Below, piece after piece: positions 33,962 through 39,587 of a DNA stretch of 40,384 nucleotides. Source of the DNA: CAVRJC01 sp964505725 (GTDB lineage Bacteria > Actinomycetota > Acidimicrobiia > IMCC26256 > DASPTH01); the NCBI GenBank assembly GCA_964505725.1, contig CAZDJK010000029.1, positions 1 through 40,384 of the forward strand. The letters are read 5' to 3'. The position numbers and the translations under genes were made by a program. Position 1 is the first letter of the stretch. Each line of letters begins with the position of its first letter. The notes beneath the pieces are model-generated. The model saw only the letters and a list, made by a program, of their open reading frames with translations, made no database searches and was not told where the DNA came from.

Positions 33962-35113
33962 TCAGGTTGAGAGCATGGGAGGCCGGCCCATCCGGTCGAC
34001 GGGCCGGCGCACGTGCGCGACGGAATCGCCGAGCGCGGAGTACGCGGCGTCGGTGACGTCGAGCACGCGCTGCTCGGCGTCGAAGAACGACCCGAGGCCG
34101 TTGGCGACCACCACCACCACGAGGCCGCACTCCGGGTCGGCGAGGCCTCGCGACGACGCCATGCCGCCGTGGCCGAACGCGCGTCGGCCCGTCCCGCCGC
34201 TGAAGTCGACCGCGACGCCGAGGCCCCACGGCGCGTCGAAGGCGAACAGCGCGTCGCGCAGCCCCCAGCGGTGCACCGCCGTCATCGTGTCGACGGTCTG
34301 CGGTCCGAGGATCGCCGGCCCGTACCCGAGCAGCGACTCGTAGAACCGGCCCAGCTCGCGCGCGGGACCGCGCGTGCCGCCGCCCGGCTCGACCTTGGCG
34401 ATGTGCCAGGGCTCGTTGTGGATCTCCTCGATGTGGTACGGCGCCATGCGCAGACCGCCGTCGGGATCGACCACCGGGAACGTGTGACCGCGCCACTCGA
34501 CGGGGACGATGCGCTCTCCGAGCTCGCGTTGCTCGTCGAGCGGGATGCCGAGCCGGGTCGTCGCCAGCCCCAGCGGCCTGCAGACCTCGTCCCGCACGTA
34601 GGCGTCGATGGTGCGCCCGTCGACCCGTTCCACGATGGCACCGAGCACCTTCCAGCCGGTCACCGGGTGGTAGCCCGCCGCGGTGCCGGGCTCCCACTCG
34701 GCGGGGTGGGCGGCGATGCGGGCCACGCTCTCGGCGTAGGTCAGGTCCTCGTCGAACAGGGTGTCGCGGTACATCGGGAATCCGCCGGTGTGCGTGAGGA
34801 CGTGACGGATCGTGGCGCGCTCCTTGCCCGCCCCCCAGCCCTCCACGTAGCGGCCGACGGGGTCGTCGAGGTCGAGCTGCCCGCGCTCCCAGAGCTGGAG
34901 GACGGCGACCGTCGTGAGGGGCTTCCCCGACGAGTACCAGAGCATCAGGTCGTCGGTGCGGAGCTCGCGACCCGGGCGCGACTCCCCCTCGGCGACGTCG
35001 AGGAGGACCTCCCCGTGGCACGACACGTAGCACTGTGCCCCGGAGTGCCAGCCGGCGGCCCGCTGGCGCCGGAGCAGCTCGACGACGGGGGAGAGGTCAA
35101 GTTCCGCGATCAC
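33962..35113 (-). CDS. Serine hydrolase of the beta-lactamase (class C/esterase) family
   Basis: 383-aa cytoplasmic-looking protein without a signal peptide. The catalytic SxxK is S61-SG-K64 in WYSSGKPLTTVAVLQLWERG; a Tyr candidate is Y148 in AAGYHPVTGW; FGHGGMASSRGLADPE near the C-terminus resembles the family HxG motif. Family members include esterases, D-aminopeptidases and beta-lactamases; without secretion an esterase or amidase is more likely than drug resistance. Start GTG 35113 lies 8 nt behind TAGGCT and aligns with family starts; a longer frame reading to 35197 is possible but less likely. Confidence 0.85.
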   Translation of the reverse strand: MIAELDLSPVVELLRRQRAAGWHSGAQCYVSCHGEVLLDVAEGESRPGRELRTDDLMLWYSSGKPLTTVAVLQLWERGQLDLDDPVGRYVEGWGAGKERATIRHVLTHTGGFPMYRDTLFDEDLTYAESVARIAAHPAEWEPGTAAGYHPVTGWKVLGAIVERVDGRTIDAYVRDEVCRPLGLATTRLGIPLDEQRELGERIVPVEWRGHTFPVVDPDGGLRMAPYHIEEIHNEPWHIAKVEPGGGTRGPARELGRFYESLLGYGPAILGPQTVDTMTAVHRWGLRDALFAFDAPWGLGVAVDFSGGTGRRAFGHGGMASSRGLADPECGLVVVVVANGLGSFFDAEQRVLDVTDAAYSALGDSVAHVRRPVDRMGRPPMLST

Positions 35114-35121
35114 GCTGCCGA

Positions 35122-35127
35122 AGCCTA
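35122..35127 (-). promoter_or_regulatory. Probable -10 box of the serine hydrolase
   Basis: Minus-strand TAGGCT, 8 nt before GTG 35113, with no Shine-Dalgarno between; a leaderless start. It lies in the 55-nt divergent gap shared with the DUF2510 gene. Confidence 0.5.
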
Positions 35128-35168
35128 CGGGTGACGGCGAGTACGTCTCGCCCGCAACGGAGCCCCCG

Positions 35169-36167
35169 ATGAGCCCGAACAGCACGGACGACACCACGGC
35201 GATCCAGGCGGGATGGCGCCCGGATCCAACCGGCCGCTACGAGTGGCGCTACTGGGACGGTGGCTGGACCAACCGCGTCGCCAGCACCCGTAAGCCCGGC
35301 GGATCCGCCACCGACTCGAGCGAGCCGCGGGCCGCCGACGGCCCGTCGGCTCACCCGGCCACGGCCGCGCCGGCCGCCGACGGCCCGGCAGCTCACCCGG
35401 CCGCTCACCCGGCCGCCGCCGCCCCTCCCGGTTCTCCGGCCCCGATGCCCCCGGCGCCGGTGCCCGCTGTGCCGGTGGTGACCGCACCCCCGGCCGCAGC
35501 CGCGTTCGCGCCCGTGGCCGCGGCATCCGCCGTCTCCGTCCTCGACGATCCCACGGCCCCTTCCCCTTCGGCCGCCGATACGGCGGTGACGACCGAGCCG
35601 ACCGAGCAGACCGAGCAGACCGAGCCGACCGAGCCCATCTGGACCCGGGCCCGGCTCGCGGTCGTGGAGTTCTTCCGCTCCTTCTCCCGCCAGCCCGAGT
35701 CGTACCACTCGCCACGCGCCGTCGACATCGAGCCCGATCCCCGGGGCGACCGCATGATCGCGGGGAGCCCCGGCAACTACGGGCGCGCCGCCATCGTCGC
35801 GGTGTCGGCGTGCGGGGTCGCGGTCGGCTCGTACCTGCCGTGGCTCTCGGGCTCGATCGACCACATCCCGTTCAGCCAGACCGGCTTCGACGCCGGCCAC
35901 GGCTGGTCCTACACGATGGGCGCGTTCGCGCTCGTGTGCGCCGCGTTGCTGGCCGTCCGGGTGCGGGTCGTCCGCTGGGTGACCATCGCCCTCGCCCTGC
36001 TCCTCGCCGGGTTCACGTTCCGCGAGCTGGTGCACGTCCACGACATCGTCACGACCATGAACACCTCGGCGACCATCCAGGCCAACGTGGGCACCGGCAT
36101 CTGGATCATGACCGGGTGCGCGATCGTGGCGTTGATCGCGTCGTGCCGGCTCGGCGAGCGCGACTAA
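35169..36167 (+). CDS. DUF2510 membrane protein with Ala/Pro-rich linker
   Basis: 332-aa protein. DUF2510 at the N-terminus (AGWRPDPTGRYEWRYWDG, then WTNRV), a long Ala/Pro/His-rich low-complexity linker (about 40-125) with repeats such as AADGPSAHPA and TEQTEQTEPTEP, then a basic segment and four hydrophobic helices from about residue 205 (AAIVAVSACGVAVGSYLPWL; MGAFALVCAALLAVRV; VTIALALLLAGFTF; GIWIMTGCAIVALIAS). ATG 35169 follows CGGAG. Function unknown. It is the second DUF2510 protein of the window and divergent from the serine hydrolase. Confidence 0.78.
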   Translation: MSPNSTDDTTAIQAGWRPDPTGRYEWRYWDGGWTNRVASTRKPGGSATDSSEPRAADGPSAHPATAAPAADGPAAHPAAHPAAAAPPGSPAPMPPAPVPAVPVVTAPPAAAAFAPVAAASAVSVLDDPTAPSPSAADTAVTTEPTEQTEQTEPTEPIWTRARLAVVEFFRSFSRQPESYHSPRAVDIEPDPRGDRMIAGSPGNYGRAAIVAVSACGVAVGSYLPWLSGSIDHIPFSQTGFDAGHGWSYTMGAFALVCAALLAVRVRVVRWVTIALALLLAGFTFRELVHVHDIVTTMNTSATIQANVGTGIWIMTGCAIVALIASCRLGERD

Positions 36168-36182
36168 CCGACTGCCCGCGCG

Positions 36183-36220
36183 AAAATTGGTTGACGTCGA
36201 CGCCCACTCCGTGGTTGTCT
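36183..36220 (+). promoter_or_regulatory. Promoter of the whiB7 leader, with AT-rich activator patch
   Basis: AAAATT (36183-36188) lies two bases upstream of -35 TTGACG (36191-36196); a -10 candidate TTGTCT (36215-36220) follows with an 18-bp spacer. An AT-rich patch just upstream of the -35 is the known contact of the WhiB7 AT-hook at WhiB7-dependent promoters, including its own in mycobacteria. The exact -10 is uncertain. Confidence 0.65.
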
Positions 36221-36231
36221 AGACCACTCTC

Positions 36232-36441
36232 ATGCAAGCGACCTCCACCCGCCCATCGACTGCACAAGTAGGACGTAACGGGATGAACAGCGTGATGCAG
36301 TTCCACGGGAACGGCGCCGCTGCCCGCTCGCGCGCCCACGCGTCGTACCTCATGGGCAGTGGTGCGTGGTCGATTCCGTGCTTCGTCAACACGACCGACC
36401 GCAAGTCCCGGCCCCGTCGGCCACTGGTGCGAACCTCCTAG
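36232..36441 (+). CDS. Possible leader ORF (uORF) of whiB7
   Basis: A 69-codon frame starting a few nt behind the promoter and ending at TAG 36439-36441, 25 nt before the terminator stem. In-frame ATGs at 36283 and 36295 offer 52- or 48-residue versions. The peptide has no known domain; it ends in an Arg/Pro-rich tail, DRKSRPRRPLVRTS. Codons 61-64 contain the 5' arm of the proposed antiterminator. Translation here would sense ribosome inhibition. Whether it is translated, and from which start, cannot be settled by eye. Confidence 0.45.
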   Translation: MQATSTRPSTAQVGRNGMNSVMQFHGNGAAARSRAHASYLMGSGAWSIPCFVNTTDRKSRPRRPLVRTS

Positions 36442-36477
36442 CCACCCAGGACAGGAGCGACACCCAGGCCGCCGGGG
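36412..36477 (+). promoter_or_regulatory. Proposed antiterminator helix upstream of whiB7
   Basis: CCCCGTCGGCC (36412-36422) can pair with GGCCGCCGGGG (36467-36477) at 10 of 11 positions (one U-C mismatch). The second segment is the 5' arm plus the first loop base of the terminator, so the two structures exclude each other. The first segment lies inside the last codons of the leader ORF. Confidence 0.55.
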
Positions 36478-36501
36478 CAACCCGGCGGCCTTCTTGTTTT
36501 T
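36467..36501 (+). terminator. Intrinsic terminator in the whiB7 leader
   Basis: Perfect 10-bp stem GGCCGCCGGG / CCCGGCGGCC closed by the tetraloop GCAA, directly followed by TTCTTGTTTTT. It is the clearest rho-independent terminator in the window and lies 115 nt upstream of the whiB7 start, within its leader. Confidence 0.92.
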
Positions 36502-36546
36502 CCGGCCCTTCTCCCGACTCCCGACCCCCGACCCCGACTCCGATCC

Positions 36547-36586
36547 AGCGACCAAGCGACCGAACGACCAAGCGACCGAACGACAT
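36547..36586 (+). repeat. Octamer tandem repeat in the whiB7 leader
   Basis: Five consecutive 8-nt units of the form ARCGACCR: AGCGACCA, AGCGACCG, AACGACCA, AGCGACCG, AACGACAT. Units 2-3 and 4-5 form near-perfect 16-nt repeats. It lies between the terminator and the whiB7 ribosome binding site GAGGGGAAG; no -10 box is visible in this interval. Confidence 0.8.
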
Positions 36587-36615
36587 CGAACACACGCAGA
36601 GGGGAAGCACGAGCG

Positions 36616-36957
36616 ATGTTCGTCTTCGAATCCACCGCAACGCTCGAACAGGAACGCTGGCGTGCCGACGCCCGGTGCGCCGACGGCACGTCCTCGCTCG
36701 TCGACCTGTTCTTCTCGGAGCAGCTCGACGACATCCTCCGGGCCAAGGCGTTCTGCGCCGAGTGCCCCGTCCGCCTGCCGTGTCGCGACGCGGCCATCGC
36801 CCGCCGCGAGCCCTGGGGCGTGTGGGGAGGCGAGCTCTTCGCGAACGGCAAGGTCCTCGCGCAGAAGCGGCGCCGGGGGCGTCCGCCCAAGCTGGCGCCG
36901 CCCGAGCCCGTGCTCGAGGAGCTCGTGCCCGTGTACCGGGTCGAGAAGAGCGCCTGA
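36616..36957 (+). CDS. whiB7: WhiB7-type transcriptional regulator
   Basis: 113-aa Fe-S protein of the Wbl family. Cluster ligands are C21, C47, C50 and C56 (RCADG, FCAECPVRLPC). The turn is EPWGVWGGELF (66-75) and the C-terminus has an AT-hook, KRRRGRPPK (84-92, RGRP). The AT-hook distinguishes WhiB7 from other WhiB proteins. WhiB7 binds sigma-A region 4 and activates intrinsic antibiotic-resistance genes in mycobacteria and Streptomyces (WblC). The leader upstream carries AT-rich promoter, leader ORF and terminator. No resistance gene is adjacent. A ribosome binding site, GAGGGGAAG, precedes ATG 36616. Confidence 0.92.
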   Translation: MFVFESTATLEQERWRADARCADGTSSLVDLFFSEQLDDILRAKAFCAECPVRLPCRDAAIARREPWGVWGGELFANGKVLAQKRRRGRPPKLAPPEPVLEELVPVYRVEKSA

Positions 36958-36998
36958 ATCACGCGCTCCTCATCGAATCGGATCCAAGATCCCGCACT

Positions 36999-37064
36999 GG
37001 CGGGCCGGGGTGACGACTGCCGGGGCATTGCTCCCCCCGGTGCCCCAGCGAACCCCGGCCCGCC
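36999..37064 (+). other. Nested hairpin behind whiB7
   Basis: Perfect 13-bp outer arms GGCGGGCCGGGGT (36999-37011) and ACCCCGGCCCGCC (37052-37064) enclose 40 nt. Inside, two exclusive helices are possible: GGGGCA/TGCCCC or CCGGGG/CCCCGG. No T-run follows, so it is not a typical terminator. Could be a structured 3' UTR or small RNA. Confidence 0.5.
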
Positions 37065-37082
37065 GCGGTCAATCGAAGGCTC

Positions 37083-37123
37083 TGTTGGCCGTGAATCCCG
37101 CTGACGCGTCTTCACGGCCAACA
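37083..37123 (+). other. 13-bp inverted repeat upstream of tRNA-Val
   Basis: Perfect arms TGTTGGCCGTGAA (37083-37095) and TTCACGGCCAACA (37111-37123) with a 15-nt loop, about 20 nt before the tRNA-Val promoter. It may be a factor-dependent terminator for whiB7 or an operator. Confidence 0.5.
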
Positions 37124-37142
37124 AAGCGCCGGCGTGCTCCGG

Positions 37143-37148
37143 TACCGT
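37143..37148 (+). promoter_or_regulatory. Probable -10 box of tRNA-Val
   Basis: TACCGT, 11 nt before the tRNA 5' end, the same arrangement as at the other two tRNA genes. Confidence 0.45.
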
Positions 37149-37159
37149 GACTCGCCGAC

Positions 37160-37236
37160 GGGCGCTTAGCTCAGTTGGCGAGAGCGCCGCCCTTACAAGG
37201 CGGAGGTCGGGGGTTCGAGGCCCTCAGCGCCCACCA
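37160..37236 (+). tRNA. tRNA-Val (UAC)
   Basis: Acceptor GGGCGCT/AGCGCCC, D-stem GCTC/GAGC, anticodon loop CTTACAA (TAC) on a stem CCGCC/GGCGG, T-arm GGGGG/CCCTC with TTCGAGG, discriminator A. Unlike the other tRNA genes here, CCA (37234-37236) follows in the DNA. Its 3' part is duplicated at 38490-38534, marking it as an attachment site. Confidence 0.95.
37191..37235 (+). repeat. Attachment-site repeat, left copy (within tRNA-Val)
   Basis: 45-nt segment from the anticodon loop to the 3' end of tRNA-Val, matching 38490-38534 at 43 of 45 positions. Differences: T/C at 37207 and G/A at 37220. Tyrosine integrases commonly use tRNA 3' ends as attB. Confidence 0.85.
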
Positions 37237-37250
37237 CGTTTTCGCAGGTC

Positions 37251-37342
37251 AGAGGCCCTTTTCCCGCTCTGGGGAGAGGGCCTCTCCGCGTTCTGGCCGA
37301 CATTTGGCCGACATCGAGAGATACCCCTCTGGGGTATCTCTC
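37251..37342 (+). repeat. Hairpins and 10-bp direct repeats next to the left attachment site
   Basis: Hairpin AGAGGCCCT / AGGGCCTCT (37251-37259 and 37277-37285); direct repeat TGGCCGACAT at 37294-37303 and 37305-37314 (11-bp period); perfect hairpin GAGAGATACCCC-TCT-GGGGTATCTCTC (37316-37342). Phased direct repeats beside an attachment core resemble integrase or excisionase arm sites. Confidence 0.55.
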
Positions 37343-37415
37343 ATCGGACGAACCACCGATGCAGCCCACCGGGCGGCGCGGCGCAGTCGCCTCGATGGAG
37401 CCCTCTAGCGTCCGG

Positions 37416-37600
37416 TCACTGACCATCGGGAGACGTACCGCCGATGAGCAAATGCTCCAGCGCCACCCTGCGATGAATTTCTTGCCACCCGGCGTGAGCT
37501 GGACACACGGAATCGTGCCTGCCCGGATGCCTCGATACATCGTTGGCACGCTCAGGCCGAGGACCTTCGCTGCCTCCTGCACGCTGAACGTGAGCGGCAA
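37416..37600 (-). pseudogene. Frameshifted excisionase-like HTH gene
   Basis: From TTG 37600 the minus strand encodes a MerR/excisionase-type helix-turn-helix: LTFSVQEAAKVLGLSVPTMY, then RGIRAGTIPC and TPGGKKFI. Near 37470 the frame is lost; the expected continuation RRVALEHLLIGGTSPDGQ and stop (37416-37418) lie in another frame, explained by loss of one base. The length of the restored product, about 61 residues, suits a small Xis protein. Such proteins direct element excision. No integrase neighbours it. Sequencing error is an alternative to true decay. Confidence 0.65.
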
Positions 37601-37731
37601 TTCGTCGCGCTGCGATGATGAGCGGTGGCCGTGTTTCGGCCAGTGGTCGTGCTACGTGGCTCGCAGTTCCTTCACCAACGACCCAGCGGTACCGTACGCG
37701 TGGCGGCACAGCACGCGACGAGGGAAAACTG

Positions 37732-37866
37732 ATGCGGTACGGACCGAGGCCCGGAAGGATGAGCTGGATTCGTGATCGCTGGCTCGTCATTCTGGTGCTG
37801 CTGATCCTTGTCGCCGGGATTGTTTCCGCTCTTCTTCTCAGTCAGGGTTCGGGCACTGGCTATTAG
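37732..37866 (+). CDS. Small single-helix membrane protein in the element
   Basis: 44-aa ORF: a basic N-terminus MRYGPRPGRMSWIRDRW, then one hydrophobic helix (LVILVLLILVAGIVSALLL) and a short polar tail. ATG 37732 is preceded by GAGGG at a proper distance, and a TACCGT box stands at 37690-37695. It could be any small membrane or toxin-like peptide; I do not recognise it. Confidence 0.45.
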   Translation: MRYGPRPGRMSWIRDRWLVILVLLILVAGIVSALLLSQGSGTGY

Positions 37867-37951
37867 CGAAGTTCACGGGACGTCCCCACGGAACTCGCCC
37901 GAAGGCGCGCCATAACCGCTCCCGATCGGGCATTTCGGTGAACCTTGGTGG

Positions 37952-38185
37952 TTGCAGCACGAGGGGCGGGCATTCGATACTCGCGCCTGGTACGACAACG
38001 AGGACCTCAAGTCCCCCGCCAGCGACGCCCACATCAGGCGCATGAAGGCCATCCTCCGGCGCTTGCTCGTCCGCTGCTGGGAGGGGCCGCCCGACCCCGA
38101 CGCAATGCCGACGACACGCGGGACGACCGTCGTCGGGCCGAAGACGACACGAAGCCGCGAACTGCTGAAGGTCGACAGTAGATAG
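37952..38185 (+). CDS. Hypothetical protein or gene fragment in the element
   Basis: 77 codons from TTG 37952 to TAG 38183-38185. The frame is open back to 37916 without a good start codon, and most codons end in G or C, which argues for real coding. The sequence (FDTRAWYDNEDLKSPASDAH, then IRRMKAILRRLLVRCW) shows an amphipathic basic helix but no family I know. The lack of a convincing start suggests a 5'-truncated remnant. Confidence 0.4.
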   Translation: MQHEGRAFDTRAWYDNEDLKSPASDAHIRRMKAILRRLLVRCWEGPPDPDAMPTTRGTTVVGPKTTRSRELLKVDSR

Positions 38186-38371
38186 ATTGCCCGCGCCGGG
38201 TGGAGCCAGCCGATGGACAGCGAATCGACTTGAGATGACACGCGCCAGATCTGTCTATCGGTCTCTACACGGCGACTGCGAGGCGCTGTGGGCGGGGTAG
38301 CCAGGGCACTGGCGCGATACCTGTCCGATCGCACGGCGTCCCGAGGCCCCTCCTCAACCGCTGGCTGACCA

Positions 38372-38398
38372 GGGGCTCCGCGCTTCCGCGGAGTCCCC
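38372..38398. other. Hairpin in the right part of the element
   Basis: GGGGCTCCGCG-CTTC-CGCGGAGTCCCC: eleven pairs with one bulged T. No T-run follows. The surrounding 38186-38489 shows no gene. Confidence 0.5.
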
Positions 38399-38489
38399 CA
38401 CTGAGGATGATTCGCGGCATTGACCGGCGGTGATCGAGGATGAACGGCTGTGGACTTGTGTGACCAGAGGTGACCAAGTTGCCGGCCCG

Positions 38490-38534
38490 CCTTACAAGGC
38501 GGAGGCCGGGGGTTCGAGACCCTCAGCGCCCACC
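38490..38534 (+). repeat. Attachment-site repeat, right copy (tRNA-Val 3' part)
   Basis: Copy of the tRNA-Val 3' 45 nt (43/45). The bases upstream do not form a D-arm or acceptor strand, so this is not a functional tRNA. It marks the right end of the integrated element. GTGACCA occurs twice just upstream (38460-38478), possible right-arm sites. Confidence 0.85.
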
Positions 38535-38576
38535 CGAGGCGCCTGCCGCGGCCGACGGCCGATGCGGCGAGATGGT

Positions 38577-38726
38577 CTACGACTGACTGGCGAGCACGAC
38601 GACGGCGACCGCGATCAGAGCGAACGCGAGCGCACCGAACCCCAGGTAGACGATCTCCCGGTAGCGCACGCGCGACCCGCGCGAGGCGTAGTGGGAGGGG
38701 ATGTAGCTGCGTCGTCTCGGTGTCAT
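38577..38726 (-). CDS. 49-aa single-helix membrane protein
   Basis: ATG at 38726 on the minus strand, TAG at 38577-38579. A basic N-terminus (MTPRRRSYIPSHYASRGSR), then a hydrophobic helix from about residue 26 (VYLGFGALAFALIAVAVVVL) and ASQS at the end. Every codon but a few ends in G or C, in keeping with its GC-rich neighbours, so it belongs to the host side of the element boundary. Function unknown. Confidence 0.55.
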   Translation of the reverse strand: MTPRRRSYIPSHYASRGSRVRYREIVYLGFGALAFALIAVAVVVLASQS

Positions 38727-38946
38727 CACAGCCCGCGTCGTCCTGCTGAAGCTCCCGCCCCTGATCGGTCACCATGCCCGACGATGTCGATACCGGCGCC
38801 GACCGTTGGCACCTCTCGGCGACACGAAGATTGCCCGAAATGCGACGAGCTTCGCAACCCGCCGGGCACCGTCGCACTGCGCTGACGAAGGGCGCGCGGC
38901 TCGTTCCGGGCAGGTGGAGAACCGCGCGCCGCCCCGTCGACGTACT

Positions 38947-38952
38947 TATACT
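38947..38952 (+). promoter_or_regulatory. -10 box of the DUF4429-type gene
   Basis: TATACT, the best -10 match in the window, 8 nt before GTG 38961: a leaderless promoter. An inverted repeat GGCGCGCGG / CCGCGCGCC (38891-38899, 38932-38940) covers the upstream region, where a -35 would lie. Confidence 0.6.
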
Positions 38953-38960
38953 CCGGCGCC

Positions 38961-39428
38961 GTGCACGCGAGGGGGGTCGACGGCGACATCGAGCTCGACG
39001 GCGAGCACGTCGTGATCCGCTACAACCCCGGCAAGCGGAGAGGGGGATACCTCCACGGCCGGGCGCGGGAGAAGCGGATACCCGTCGACGAGATCCTCGA
39101 GGTCCAGCTCACCCCCGCCTCACTGTGGTGGAGAGGCCACATCCGGTTCAAGCTGAGAGGTGGCCAGGGCCCGAGCACGGCTCGGCGCACTCGGAAGGCA
39201 ACGGTGGCCGCCGCCGCGCTCGATCCGAATTCGGTGCTGTTCAAGCGGCGGCGCCAGGGCGAGTTCCAGGTGCTCCGAGCCCGGATCCTCACTATGCAGG
39301 CGCTGCCAGACGAGGAGGACGGCGGGGACGAGTGGCCCTTCATCCGGTGGTCGCCGGTTCGCACGGACGTCGATGCTCGCTCCTCCCCGACGCCGGCGTC
39401 GGGTGACGAGGCCGTGCGCGAGGACTGA
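38961..39428 (+). CDS. PH-like (DUF4429-type) domain protein
   Basis: 155-aa protein. Residues about 8-68 form a beta-rich PH-like unit: IELDGEHVVIRYNPGKRRGG, then KRIPVDEILEVQLTPASLWW and GHIRFKLRGG, the pattern of DUF4429 domains, which occur in Actinobacteria with unknown function. The middle part (about 75-110) is basic and helical; the C-terminal 30 residues are acidic and Ser/Pro-rich. GTG 38961 lies 8 nt behind TATACT and is the only start consistent with that promoter. Standalone gene. Confidence 0.65.
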   Translation: MHARGVDGDIELDGEHVVIRYNPGKRRGGYLHGRAREKRIPVDEILEVQLTPASLWWRGHIRFKLRGGQGPSTARRTRKATVAAAALDPNSVLFKRRRQGEFQVLRARILTMQALPDEEDGGDEWPFIRWSPVRTDVDARSSPTPASGDEAVRED

Positions 39429-39519
39429 GGCATCGTCGAGCGGCTGGTGCATCGCTCCGACCGGGAAGCTCCGAAATCCAAGCGGGCGTCTGCGACGTAG
39501 TACTGGGTGAAGGCCCGTC

Positions 39520-39565
39520 CCTCTTGTCCGGTGCCCATACCCCCACCCCTGCTCCGGGCAAGAGG
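39520..39565. terminator. Probable bidirectional terminator hairpin
   Basis: CCTCTTGTCCGG (39520-39531) pairs with CCGGGCAAGAGG (39554-39565): twelve pairs including one G-U, 22-nt loop. It lies between two convergent genes ending at 39428 and 39588. There is no strong T-run on either side. Nothing else was seen in 39429-39587. Confidence 0.5.
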
Positions 39566-39587
39566 TTGATGGGCCCTCGCACGCGGC

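Larger units (their letters stand above)
37237..38534. mobile_element. Degenerate element integrated at tRNA-Val
   Basis: DNA between the intact tRNA-Val and its 3'-end duplicate. It is visibly less GC-rich than the flanks and holds a frameshifted excisionase-like gene, a 44-aa membrane ORF, a hypothetical fragment, hairpins and short direct repeats. No integrase is present. 38186-38489 has no gene I can support. The simplest reading is an eroded integrative element or phage remnant; a local tRNA duplication with decay is the alternative. Confidence 0.7.

Noticed and set aside
33962..35113. Serine hydrolase as antibiotic-resistance beta-lactamase
   Set aside because: No signal peptide and esterase-like motif variants; the family is broad and resistance is not supported.
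35340..35430. Tandem repeats in the DUF2510 gene at 35169 as a regulatory repeat
   Set aside because: They stay in frame and encode an Ala/Pro-rich linker, so they are simply low-complexity coding sequence.
36999..37064. 6C RNA (actinobacterial small RNA with two C-run loops)
   Set aside because: Only one C6 run is present and it is not in the loop of a simple stem-loop pair, so the family is not supported.
37193..37236. Protein-like minus-strand ending VGAEGLEPPTSAL
   Set aside because: This is the familiar artefact of translating the antisense of a tRNA gene; likewise RVSNPRPPPCK near 38500 and GSNLRPRDYES near tRNA(CAU).
38784..38885. 33-codon ORF with CPKC and a CDELRNPPGTVALR end
   Set aside because: Short with no promoter or ribosome binding site; could be a tiny zinc-ribbon protein but evidence is too thin to list.
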